Shown piece after piece: positions 1-7,533 of a stretch of DNA of 64,000 nt. The stretch lies in NCBI GenBank assembly GCA_964608595.1, contig CAZSOU010000001.1:20618-84617 (forward strand), written 5' to 3'. A program made the position numbers and the translations under genes. The DNA is from Oleiagrimonas sp964608595. Its GTDB lineage: Bacteria; Pseudomonadota; Gammaproteobacteria; Xanthomonadales; Rhodanobacteraceae. Numbering within the stretch: position 1 is the stretch's first letter; each line of letters begins with the position of its first letter. The notes under the pieces were generated by a model, which had not been told where the DNA came from, did no database searches, and saw only the letters and a list, made by a program, of their open reading frames with translations.

Positions 1-1
1 C

Positions 2-463
2 AGGGGTCCGCAGGTCATGAAGGGGTACTGGAACCGTCCCGAGGAAACCGACAAGGTGCTCACCGAGGACGGTTGGCTGCATACCGGCGACATCGCGCGC
101 ATGGATGCAAACGGCTACGTGTACATCGTCGACCGCAAGAAGGACATGATCCTGGTGTCCGGTTTCAACGTGTATCCCAACGAAATCGAAGATGTGGTGA
201 TCCGCCACCCCAAGGTCGCCGAAGTGGCTGCCGTGGGCATTCCGGACGAACATTCCGGCGAGGTGGTCAAATTATTCGTGGTGAAAAAGGACGCGTCGCT
301 GACCGCGGACGAACTCAAACAGTTCTGTCATGACGAGCTGACCGGCTACAAGCGGCCCAAGGCGATCGAGTTTCGCGATGCACTGCCCAAGAGCAATGTG
401 GGCAAGATATTGCGGCGTGCGTTGCGTGAAGAAGAAAGCAAGACTGCCGAACACGATAAATAA
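2..463 (+). CDS. fadD: Long-chain fatty acid-CoA ligase, C-terminal part
   Basis: This is the last roughly 153 residues of an adenylate-forming acyl-CoA synthetase; the start lies before the window. The enzyme activates fatty acids with ATP and CoA for beta-oxidation or lipid synthesis. Visible are the adenylation-domain motif TGDIARMD, the hinge region DRKKDMI followed by SGFNVYPNEIE, and the C-terminal KSNVGKILRR, whose lysine is the conserved catalytic Lys of the ANL superfamily. The order and spacing fit FadD, including the GFNVYPNEIE form typical of long-chain ligases. Substrate length cannot be judged from this fragment. The gene runs toward the convergent PilZ gene, with only 16 bases between the stops. 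Confidence 0.9.
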   Translation, partial: RGPQVMKGYWNRPEETDKVLTEDGWLHTGDIARMDANGYVYIVDRKKDMILVSGFNVYPNEIEDVVIRHPKVAEVAAVGIPDEHSGEVVKLFVVKKDASLTADELKQFCHDELTGYKRPKAIEFRDALPKSNVGKILRRALREEESKTAEHDK

Positions 464-479
464 TGGGCTGTCGCAACGT

Positions 480-842
480 TCAAACGTCGTTCCAGGCCTC
501 CAGCTTGTCCGCATAGCCACCCAGCAGATTCCACAAGGCCTGCTGCTTGTCTTCGGGGATGCGGCTGTAAGCCATGCCAATCCAGCGATCGGACACCCGC
601 ACGACCGTGGCTTCCAGGTGAATATGCAGATCATGACCGAAAATCATGTCCAGCACCCAGGTCTGTCCCGCTTGCCCCGGCCAGTCGCGGGGGCAATTGA
701 GCAGTACCCCCGTAGCCGAGATGTCCTCCAGCTCGGTGGGGAACGACTCGCTGCCGCGAATCATCAACACCGCCGTTTCGATGCGCATGCGCGCATGGCG
801 GAGTCCACCAGCCGTGGCGTCCTTTCGACTCTCCGATACCAT
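480..842 (-). CDS. PilZ domain protein
   Basis: A 120-residue protein made almost entirely of one PilZ domain, a fold that usually binds cyclic di-GMP and passes the signal to motility, polysaccharide or secretion machinery. The second PilZ motif is clear (DISATGVLL, matching D/NxSxxG), followed by beta-strand-rich sequence. The first motif is not canonical: the N-terminal arginines read RHARMR rather than RxxxR, so c-di-GMP binding is plausible but not assured. The ATG at 842 is preceded by AGGGG about ten bases upstream, which is why I prefer it to an in-frame ATG at 914. The target is not evident from the neighbours. Confidence 0.8.
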   Translation of the reverse strand: MVSESRKDATAGGLRHARMRIETAVLMIRGSESFPTELEDISATGVLLNCPRDWPGQAGQTWVLDMIFGHDLHIHLEATVVRVSDRWIGMAYSRIPEDKQQALWNLLGGYADKLEAWNDV

Positions 843-1479
843 GATTGACTTGCCCCTATCCTCTCCAGCAGCAGGTGACCGCGCTACACACGTACGAAGC
901 AAAAACCGGGCCATTATAACGATACTCTGATTATGTGACGCATTTCCGTCTTGCATGAACGGCCACGTGACATGTGCACGGACACAGACTGTCACATTGT
1001 GTCGTGCATCGGCCAATTCAAAAGGAATATTCGATAAACGCGGCATCGCGTCGAATCTCACCACGCCCAGCCGGAACATTTGCGCTGCCTTGTTCAGAAG
1101 GCCCCGGGCGCCTGATTTCTCCTGGCGGGCCTCGGCGGCACTGGACTTGATTGACGTCAAGCGATAATCTTTGATGCCACAGGAAGCGTCGCAACCAACG
1201 GGACGCCGTTCATGTCGAGAAATCAGGTCGACGGCAACGCTTCGCAAAGCATCATAATCAGCAACCTCGGCGCCACGCGACGTTACCGCGCGTGCCAGAC
1301 GGGGCTTGCAAGAATCTGGAAAACCTCACCGACGTTGCTGCGTCTCCGGCAACGTCCAAGCCGATGATGGCTGTCCGTGACATGCGTCGGGTCATGATCG
1401 TGCGCCCGGCACACTCCGGTCTTCGGTACGGGGGCATGTTCAGGCGAATTTTGCATAAACCAAGGGTCGATACGCTCAC
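843..1479. other. Non-coding gap between the PilZ gene and scpA
   Basis: This 637-base divergent gap has no reading frame with a convincing protein on either strand. It should carry the promoters of the PilZ gene and of scpA. Apart from the TATAAT at 913-918 I see no strong promoter, terminator, RNA gene or long repeat. Its length is unusual for this gene-dense region, so a small RNA cannot be excluded. Confidence 0.6.
913..918 (-). promoter_or_regulatory. Possible -10 element upstream of the PilZ gene
   Basis: On the minus strand this reads TATAAT, a perfect sigma-70 -10 hexamer, about 70 bases upstream of the PilZ start. No good -35 hexamer stands at 16-18 bases, so the call rests on one hexamer only. 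Confidence 0.3.
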
Positions 1480-2346
1480 ATGAGCAGCGAACCAGTCGAG
1501 TCGAATGCGGCCGATGCGCCGCAAAACATGTTTGTCCCGGTTCCGCAGCAGCAGGAAATGCCGCTGGCGGTGGTGCATGGCCAGCCGGTGCTGGAAATGC
1601 CGCAGGATCTGTACATTCCACCGGATGCACTGGAAGTCATCCTGGAAGCCTTCGAAGGACCGCTGGACCTGCTCCTGTACCTGATCCGGCGCCAGAATCT
1701 GGACATTCTGGACATCCCGATCGCCGAAATCACGCGTCAATACATGGCATACATCGAAATGATGCGCGACGTGATGCGACTGGAACTGGCCGCCGAATAC
1801 TTGCTGATGGCCGCCATCCTGGCCGAAATCAAGTCACGGCTGCTGCTGCCGCGGCCACCGGTCGAAGAAGGAGTCGAGGAGGATCCGCGCGCCGAGCTGG
1901 TGCGCCGCCTGCAGGAATACGAGCGTTACAAGAAGGCCGCCGAAGACATCGACGCCCTGCCGCGCGAAGAGCGCGACTTCAGCATCGCCAGTGCCCATGT
2001 CGCCGATCGCAACGTGATCCGGCTGCCGCCACCGGTGGACATGCGCGAAATGCTGCTGGCGCTCAAGGACGTCCTGCAGCGTGCCGAGCTTTTCACCAAG
2101 CATGCGGTACAACGCGAACCGCTCAGCGTGCGCCAACGCATGAGTGAACTGTTGAGTCACATCGAAGATGGCCAATTTCACCGCTTCGAAACCCTGTTCA
2201 CGCCCGAAGAAGGCCGTCTCGGGGTGGTGGTGAGTTTTCTCGCCATGCTGGAGCTGGCCAAGGAAATGCTGATCCAGATCGTCCAGGAACAACCCCTGGC
2301 CGCCATTTATGTCAAAACCGGAAGCGCGTCCGCACACGAGCCCTGA
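1480..2346 (+). CDS. scpA: Segregation and condensation protein A (kleisin)
   Basis: A 288-residue kleisin that links the heads of the SMC condensin and, with ScpB, compacts and segregates the chromosome. The family signature begins near residue 51 (FEGPLDLLLYLIRRQ, then DILDIPIAEIT), followed by the helical SMC-contacting region (LAAEYLLMAAILAEIKSRLLLP), an acidic linker and a C-terminal winged helix. About 45 N-terminal residues, rich in Gln, Pro and Met, precede the conserved start, so the true start could be internal. No strong Shine-Dalgarno precedes the ATG. scpB follows after one base and rluB overlaps scpB, an operon arrangement common in proteobacteria. Confidence 0.93.
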   Translation: MSSEPVESNAADAPQNMFVPVPQQQEMPLAVVHGQPVLEMPQDLYIPPDALEVILEAFEGPLDLLLYLIRRQNLDILDIPIAEITRQYMAYIEMMRDVMRLELAAEYLLMAAILAEIKSRLLLPRPPVEEGVEEDPRAELVRRLQEYERYKKAAEDIDALPREERDFSIASAHVADRNVIRLPPPVDMREMLLALKDVLQRAELFTKHAVQREPLSVRQRMSELLSHIEDGQFHRFETLFTPEEGRLGVVVSFLAMLELAKEMLIQIVQEQPLAAIYVKTGSASAHEP

Positions 2347-2347
2347 G

Positions 2348-3202
2348 ATGGACACCATCGAAATCAAGAAAATCATCGAAGCCGCCCTGCTCGCCTCCAC
2401 TCAACCGCTGACGGTACCGCATCTGGAGGCGCTTTTTGCCGACAATTCGGACACCCCGGTCAGCCACGAGCTCGTTGCGGGTGCGCTGGAAGCACTGGGT
2501 GAAGACTGTGCCGAACGCGGCATCGAACTGGTCGAGGTGGCAAGCGGCTTTCGCTTCCAGATTCGCCAGGAAGTCCACCCCTGGGTGCAGCGAATGTGGA
2601 CCGAGCGCCCCAGCCGCTACTCGCGCGCCTTGCTGGAAACACTGGCACTGATCGCCTATCGCCAGCCCATTACCCGTGGCGAAATCGAACAGGTGCGCGG
2701 TGTCACGGTCTCCACCAACATCGTCAAGACACTGGAGGAGCGCGAATGGATTCGTGTCGTGGGCCACCGCGATGCACCCGGCCGCCCGGCCCTGTTCGGT
2801 ACCACGCGCACCTTTCTTGATTATTTCAACCTCAAGTCGCTGGATGAATTGCCGCCATTGGCCGACATCCTCAACCTCGAAGACATGGATCCGCAGCTCA
2901 AGCTTGACGGCGACAAAACCGCGCAAGTGGGCCCGCCGGCGCCTGCCGACAGCGATGCCGGCTCCGGGCATGCCGATCCCGAACACGCGGCCCCCGACGA
3001 GGCCGTTGAAACACCTCCCGAGACGGCAGCAACCGATAGCCTCGCCTCGGGCGCCACCGACGATGCCGAAAGCACACCGCTCGAAACGGAAAACGCTGTC
3101 GACACCACCCCATCCCGAGACACTGATGCCGATGACGGCATGCCAGACGTCGAATCACCGGCCGATGCCGGACATGAAAAACCCGAGGAGGACCGCGCAT
3201 GA
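2348..3202 (+). CDS. scpB: Segregation and condensation protein B
   Basis: ScpB dimers bind ScpA and complete the SMC-ScpAB condensin. The protein has 284 residues. The two winged-helix domains span roughly residues 5-175 (IIEAALLASTQPL at the start, ALIAYRQPITRGEIEQVRG in the second domain, GRPALFGTT near its end). The last 90 residues are a low-complexity acidic tail rich in Asp, Glu, Ala, Pro and Thr, longer than in most ScpB proteins. I place the start at the ATG one base after the scpA stop; an in-frame ATG at 2309 would add 13 residues and overlap scpA. The ATGA at the 3' end overlaps the rluB start. Confidence 0.93.
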   Translation: MDTIEIKKIIEAALLASTQPLTVPHLEALFADNSDTPVSHELVAGALEALGEDCAERGIELVEVASGFRFQIRQEVHPWVQRMWTERPSRYSRALLETLALIAYRQPITRGEIEQVRGVTVSTNIVKTLEEREWIRVVGHRDAPGRPALFGTTRTFLDYFNLKSLDELPPLADILNLEDMDPQLKLDGDKTAQVGPPAPADSDAGSGHADPEHAAPDEAVETPPETAATDSLASGATDDAESTPLETENAVDTTPSRDTDADDGMPDVESPADAGHEKPEEDRA

Positions 3203-4437
3203 GTGCGCAACACCGCTCTGTGCTTTCGCTCAAGCATGACACCCCCAAAAATGGCGAACCCGCGTTGGAAGAACGGCTGCACAAAGTGCTGGCCAACGCC
3301 GGACAGGGCTCGCGCCGGATGCTGGAACAACGCATCGCCAACGGTGAAATCGTCGTCAATGGCGAGATCGCCAAAGTCGGCTCCAGCGTCAGCGCCGGCG
3401 ACCGCATCGCCATCGACAATCACCAGTTTGTGGTGGCCACCGACACGCGCGAAAATGCGGAAGTACTGATCTACAACAAGCCCGAAGGCATTCTGGTCAC
3501 GCGCGACGACACCGAAGGCCGTCCCACGGTCTTCGAGCAGCTGCCGAGGGTCAAGGGCGCACGCTGGGTTGCGGTCGGCCGCCTGGACATCAACACCACG
3601 GGCCTGCTTTTGCTGACGACCGACGGCGATCTGGCCAATGCCCTGATGCACCCCGGCAGCGGCATCGAGCGCGAATATCTGTGCCGCGTGCACGGCGAAG
3701 TACCAGCCGACGTGCTGGAGCAACTGAAAGCCGGCGTGACACTGGAAGATGGCCCGGCACATTTCGATGACATCAGCGTGGTCAGCACCGGCGCCAGCCA
3801 CAGCTGGTTTCGCGTCATCATCGGCGAGGGTCGCAACCGCGAAGTCCGGCGCCTGTGGGAGTCGCAGGGGTTCATGGTCAGCCGTCTGAAACGCATCCGC
3901 TACGGCAGCATCGAATTGCCACGCAAATTGCGCCGCGGCGAATCGGACACACTGGATGCCGACACCGTCCGCGAACTGCGCGGCAAAGCCGGCCTGAGCG
4001 ACCCGCAACCGACACTGACCCTGTCACCCGTGCTGCGCCAGCGTCGGGCAAGCCGCCACGTCACCGAATACAAACCCGACCGCGACAACAGTCAGCGAGC
4101 GTGGACCGGCGCCTATCAAAACGAAGCGCGTGAACTGACGGCTTTCGACCGCATCCGCGACGATCGCCCACCGCGTGGCGGCAAGCCCAAGCGACGTGCG
4201 CGCGGCGACGTCAACGGCAACGTCGCCAAGCCCGACAAGCCGGCCAATCGTCGTCACAAGAAAAAGCGCAGTGTTGCGCCCGGGCAGGAATTGCCGTCGG
4301 TGCGCACATGGTTTGCAGGTGACAGTCGCGGCGGCCCCAAAGGTCGCGGCAAGCCCGGCGGCAACCGCTCGGGCAAGGGCGGCGGCAAAGGCCCGCGCAA
4401 TGGGGGCGGTGGTCAATCCCGCCGCGGCAAACAGTAA
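3199..4437 (+). CDS. rluB: 23S rRNA pseudouridine synthase RluB
   Basis: RluB isomerises one uridine (U2605 in E. coli) of 23S rRNA helix 93 to pseudouridine. The 412-residue protein has an S4 RNA-binding domain (about residues 26-75, LHKVLANAGQGSRR) and the RsuA/RluB/E/F catalytic domain with GRLDINTTGLLLLT, in which Asp130 is the catalytic aspartate. The core ends near residue 285. The remaining 125 residues are strongly basic and Gly-rich, a tail likely to hold RNA or ribosomes. The start overlaps the scpB stop (ATGA), indicating translational coupling with scpAB, a conserved gene order. Confidence 0.93.
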   Translation: MSAQHRSVLSLKHDTPKNGEPALEERLHKVLANAGQGSRRMLEQRIANGEIVVNGEIAKVGSSVSAGDRIAIDNHQFVVATDTRENAEVLIYNKPEGILVTRDDTEGRPTVFEQLPRVKGARWVAVGRLDINTTGLLLLTTDGDLANALMHPGSGIEREYLCRVHGEVPADVLEQLKAGVTLEDGPAHFDDISVVSTGASHSWFRVIIGEGRNREVRRLWESQGFMVSRLKRIRYGSIELPRKLRRGESDTLDADTVRELRGKAGLSDPQPTLTLSPVLRQRRASRHVTEYKPDRDNSQRAWTGAYQNEARELTAFDRIRDDRPPRGGKPKRRARGDVNGNVAKPDKPANRRHKKKRSVAPGQELPSVRTWFAGDSRGGPKGRGKPGGNRSGKGGGKGPRNGGGGQSRRGKQ

Positions 4438-4451
4438 AGGAGAAGTACCCG

Positions 4452-4802
4452 GTGAACGACGTACGCATTTATCACAACCCGCGCTGTTCCAAATCACGCG
4501 CCACCCTGGAACTGCTGGACAAACACGGCATCAAGCCCGAAGTCATCAAGTACCTGGAAACGCCGCCAAGCGCCGAGGAAATCGACCATATCCTGCGCCT
4601 GCTGAAACTGGAACCGCGCCAACTCATGCGCCCCACCGAGGCCGAGTACGTCGACCTCAACTTGTCCGACAACAGCCTCAGCCGCAAGCAACTCATTGAT
4701 GCCATGGTCGAGCATCCGCGTCTCATCCAGCGCCCGATCGTTCTGACCAACGGCAAGGCGGCGCTGGGCCGACCGCCGGAAAACGTGCTCGAGATTCTTT
4801 AG
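4452..4802 (+). CDS. arsC: ArsC family arsenate reductase (glutaredoxin type)
   Basis: A 116-residue thioredoxin-fold protein of the ArsC/YfgD family, which reduces arsenate with glutathione and glutaredoxin. The active site is in HNPRCSKSR, with Cys12 as nucleophile; the conserved RPIVL and GRPPENVLEIL appear near the C-terminus. The start is GTG with a perfect AAGGAG nine bases upstream. There is no ArsR, ArsB or ArsH nearby, and the gene follows rluB by 14 bases, so this is probably the housekeeping YfgD-like branch rather than a dedicated arsenic-resistance operon. Confidence 0.88.
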   Translation: MNDVRIYHNPRCSKSRATLELLDKHGIKPEVIKYLETPPSAEEIDHILRLLKLEPRQLMRPTEAEYVDLNLSDNSLSRKQLIDAMVEHPRLIQRPIVLTNGKAALGRPPENVLEIL

Positions 4803-4844
4803 GACCGTTGCGGTCAAGTCATGCAGGCAACAAGCCGATTCACC

Positions 4845-4873
4845 ACAGGAGCGCATCTCGTGCGCGACCGCTG
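4845..4873. repeat. REP-like palindrome
   Basis: The sequence ACAGGAGCGCATCTCGTGCG, continuing into CGACCGCTG, contains the stem GCGCA/TGCGC. It resembles REP sequences common in xanthomonads (GGAGCGC...GCGCGA). Related units occur at 13156-13236 and, more diverged, at 62999-63073. It lies 42 bases after the arsC stop and could help end or stabilise that transcript. Confidence 0.5.
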
Positions 4874-4923
4874 TACGGTACGGGCCCGATGAAACCGTTG
4901 CCGCACATGAGATGTGCTCTACA

Positions 4924-5065
4924 GGGAGCCTCGAAAAACCGTTGCTCCCTGGAACTGCCCTTGTGGGAGGGGCCGGTGGCGCCGACGGATCATGCGGTAC
5001 ATCCTGTCGGGGCCACCGGCCCCTCCCACAGGAAACTCCATGATCCGCGGTTTTTCGAGGTTCCC
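4924..5065 (-). mobile_element. MITE-like inverted-repeat element, copy 1 (142 bp)
   Basis: The ends are inverted copies of GGGARCCTCGAAAAACCG. TACA stands directly outside both ends (4920-4923 and 5066-5069), like a 4-bp target duplication. Inside, two REP-like arms facing each other (TGTGGGAGGGGCCGGTGGC and its complement) form a long hairpin. It carries no coding sequence. Read on the minus strand it matches copy 3 (34970-35112) with about nine differences by eye; copy 2 (23511-23591) is a shorter relative. Its right end supplies one base of the stop codon of the omega-amidase gene. Confidence 0.7.
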
Positions 5066-5880
5066 TACAGGGGCTGGATGTCGAATGGATCGGCGTCCAT
5101 CCATGCGGGAAAATGCTCGCGGTGTTCACACAACTGGCGCGCACTCAGGGTGGTGGTGACCACTTGTTCCTGCGCGCCCAGATCGATCAGCGACGCACCC
5201 AGCGGATCCAGCACCGCGCTGTCCCCGGCGTACGACTGATCGTTCCCATCCACCCCGACACGATTGACGCCGGCGCAAAACGCCAGGTTCTCGATGGCAC
5301 GCGCACGCAGCAACGTACGCCAGGCCGTGCGCCGGGGTGACGGCCAGTTGGCGACAAAAAGCATCAGGTCGTATTCCATGCCTGCCATTGCTTCTTCTTC
5401 ACGGCGGTTGCGAATCCATACCGGGAAACGCAGGTCGTAGCAGATTTGCGGCAGAATACGCCAGTCACGCCAGGTCACGACCCGCCGCTCGGCGCCCGCG
5501 GCATATCGCTCGTGCTCACCGGCGTAACGGAACAGGTGGCGCTTGTCATAATGCTGCACGTCGCCATCAGGCGTGATGAACAGCATGCGGTTGTAGACGC
5601 CCTCGCCCTGCGCCCCGTCGGCACGTATCTGGACGCTGCCGGCAATGGCGACGTCCAGCCGACGAGCGGTTTCCAGCAGCCAGTCCAGCGTGGGACCCTG
5701 CATGGTTTCCGCGTGATCGATCGCCGCATTGGAGAAGCCGCTGGTGAACGTTTCCGGCAACACCACCAAGTCGGTTTGCCCGGTCAACGATTCGATCAGG
5801 CTACCGTAATACTCACGATTGGCCTGCGGGTTGTGCCAGCGGGTGTTGCCCTGCACCAATGAAATTCGCAAATCCTGCAT
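5065..5880 (-). CDS. yafV: Carbon-nitrogen hydrolase, omega-amidase (YafV type)
   Basis: A 271-residue nitrilase-superfamily enzyme. The catalytic triad is visible: Glu43 (LPETFTSGF), Lys113 (YDKRHLFR) and Cys147 (QICYDLRFP). The sequence between them follows YafV/Nit2, which hydrolyses 2-oxoglutaramate and 2-oxosuccinamate to the 2-oxoacid plus ammonia. The aminotransferase gene immediately upstream makes such amides when glutamine is the amino donor, so the pair likely forms a glutamine transaminase-omega-amidase pathway. I start at the ATG eight bases after the upstream stop; an overlapping start at 5901 is possible. The TAG stop falls exactly on the border of MITE-like copy 1, so the extreme C-terminus may have been changed by the insertion. 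Confidence 0.88.
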   Translation of the reverse strand: MQDLRISLVQGNTRWHNPQANREYYGSLIESLTGQTDLVVLPETFTSGFSNAAIDHAETMQGPTLDWLLETARRLDVAIAGSVQIRADGAQGEGVYNRMLFITPDGDVQHYDKRHLFRYAGEHERYAAGAERRVVTWRDWRILPQICYDLRFPVWIRNRREEEAMAGMEYDLMLFVANWPSPRRTAWRTLLRARAIENLAFCAGVNRVGVDGNDQSYAGDSAVLDPLGASLIDLGAQEQVVTTTLSARQLCEHREHFPAWMDADPFDIQPL

Positions 5881-5888
5881 GGGCCTGC

Positions 5889-7034
5889 TCACAACCGGCA
5901 CAATCGTTCAGCCGCCGCCTGCATGGTGGCGTCGCTTTTGGCAAAACACAGCCGCAGCAGACGCGATGCCGGCGGATTTTCGTAAAACGGCGACAACGGC
6001 ACTGCCGCCACACCGCCTTCCCGAACCAACCATTCGCTGAAGTTGATGTCGTCGACATCGCGAATGGCCGAGTAATCGACCAACTGGAAGTAGCCGCCGG
6101 GAACATCCGACAACTCGAGCCTGGAGTCTTTCAGCAAATCGCGAAAATAATCGCGCTTGGACTGATAGAAGGCGGACAAGCCGAGATAGTGTTCAGGATG
6201 ATTCTCCAGCACTTCGGCCAGCGCCACCTGTGCCGGACGAAACGTGCAGAACGTGAGGTACTGATGCACCTTGCGAAATTCCGCCGACAGCGGCTTGGGC
6301 GCAACGCAATATCCCACCTTCCAGCCGGTGCAATGCCAGGTCTTGCCGAAGGAGCCGATCACGAAACTGCGCTCGGCCAGCTCGTCGTGACGCAACACGC
6401 TCTGATGCTTGGCGCCATCGTAAACGATGTGCTGATACACCTCGTCGGACAAGACCACGATATCGGTATCGCGTACCAGGTCGGCCAGGGCGTCCAGATC
6501 CTGTGCCGTCAACACCGCGCCGCTGGGATTGTGCGGACTGTTGAGCAGAATCATGCGCGTATGCGGCGTCACCGCGTCGCGTACACGCTGCCAATCGACG
6601 TGAAAATCCGGCAACGCCAACGGTACATGCACCGCCTGTGCTCCCTGCAAATTGATGGCAGGCTCGTAGCAGTCATATGCGGGATCGAAAACGATCACCT
6701 CGTCACCTGCGCTCACGACGGCCGCGATGGCCGCAAAGATGGCCTCGGTGGCACCGGACGTGATCGTGACTTCGGTGTCGGCGCTGACACGGCGAGCGTA
6801 CAAACGCTCGGTCTTGCGGGAAATCTGTTCACGCAACGACGCCATGCCGATACCCGGGGCATACTGATTCTGACCGTCGGCCATGGCCCGCGTGACAGCA
6901 TCACGCAAGGCTTCGGGCGGCTCGAAATCGGGAAAACCCTGCCCCAGATTGACGGCCTTGTGCTCGACCGCCAGCTGGCTCATCACACTGAAGATGGTGG
7001 TGCCGACCTTGGGCAACTTGGTATCGACTTGCAT
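5889..7034 (-). CDS. ybdL: PLP-dependent aminotransferase (methionine/glutamine type, YbdL-like)
   Basis: A 381-residue fold-type I aminotransferase. Visible are the N-terminal NLGQGFPDF, the substrate-binding NSPHNPSG, the cofactor-contacting SDEVYQH, and SFGKTWHCTGWK with Lys231 as the PLP lysine. These forms match the YbdL/kynurenine aminotransferase group, which transaminates methionine, glutamine and aromatic amino acids with 2-oxoacids. The omega-amidase gene 8 bases downstream supports a role in methionine salvage or glutamine-linked transamination. I start at the ATG at 7034; an upstream in-frame start at 7076 lacks family similarity. Confidence 0.88.
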   Translation of the reverse strand: MQVDTKLPKVGTTIFSVMSQLAVEHKAVNLGQGFPDFEPPEALRDAVTRAMADGQNQYAPGIGMASLREQISRKTERLYARRVSADTEVTITSGATEAIFAAIAAVVSAGDEVIVFDPAYDCYEPAINLQGAQAVHVPLALPDFHVDWQRVRDAVTPHTRMILLNSPHNPSGAVLTAQDLDALADLVRDTDIVVLSDEVYQHIVYDGAKHQSVLRHDELAERSFVIGSFGKTWHCTGWKVGYCVAPKPLSAEFRKVHQYLTFCTFRPAQVALAEVLENHPEHYLGLSAFYQSKRDYFRDLLKDSRLELSDVPGGYFQLVDYSAIRDVDDINFSEWLVREGGVAAVPLSPFYENPPASRLLRLCFAKSDATMQAAAERLCRL

Positions 7035-7161
7035 GTTCGCAACTCCGCGATGGATGGCCGAAAAACATGCTAGCACGCGCCACTCGAGCGCCCGTCACCG
7101 GCACTGAAAATTGCCGCCGCAACGACAACAACCATGCTTGCATGCCACAATAGGCGGCCAC

Positions 7162-7238
7162 GGCCCCGTAGTTCAGCTGGATAGAACGGCCGCCTCCTAA
7201 GCGGCAGGTCACAGGTTCGAATCCTGTCGGGGTCGCCA
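7162..7238 (+). tRNA. tRNA-Arg (anticodon CCT)
   Basis: A full cloverleaf of 77 bases. The acceptor stem GGCCCCG pairs with CGGGGTC (one G-T pair), the D arm is GTTCAGCTGGATAGAAC, the anticodon stem GCCGC/GCGGC encloses the loop CTCCTAA with anticodon CCT, and the T arm is ACAGG-TTCGAAT-CCTGT. The discriminator G and CCA are encoded. It reads AGG codons. CACAAT at 7146-7151 could be its -10 box. Confidence 0.97.
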
Positions 7239-7533
7239 ACCTGGTTTCTCCCGGGCGTGCGGCACCAACCCTGGAGCCGCGCTGCAGCACGTATTTCGTA
7301 TCCGGGTACATCCCGAAACCCCGGCCAGCTCCCGCCACCGCCGACGACCTCCAAATCCGTACCTGGGGCCGGGAGCAGCCATCACGTGCCCAACAAAACG
7401 CCGCGCGTTGGTTCGGCATTCAGAGACCGGCGTATCGCCATCTGCGTCCAGCCACCAAAATGACGTAAACTTCCGCGTGAAGTCGTTTTGTTGATGCTCA
7501 TGATGTACTGGACAGCCGTCGCCGGATAAGACC

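Noticed and set aside
966..1010. A CRP/Clp-like operator (GTGACATGTGCACGGACACA region)
   Set aside because: The half-sites do not form the TGTGA-N6-TCACA spacing and the palindrome is poor.
4803..5064. A small coding gene between arsC and the omega-amidase gene
   Set aside because: All open frames here run through the REP-like unit and the inverted-repeat element, and their proteins are fragments of the palindrome.
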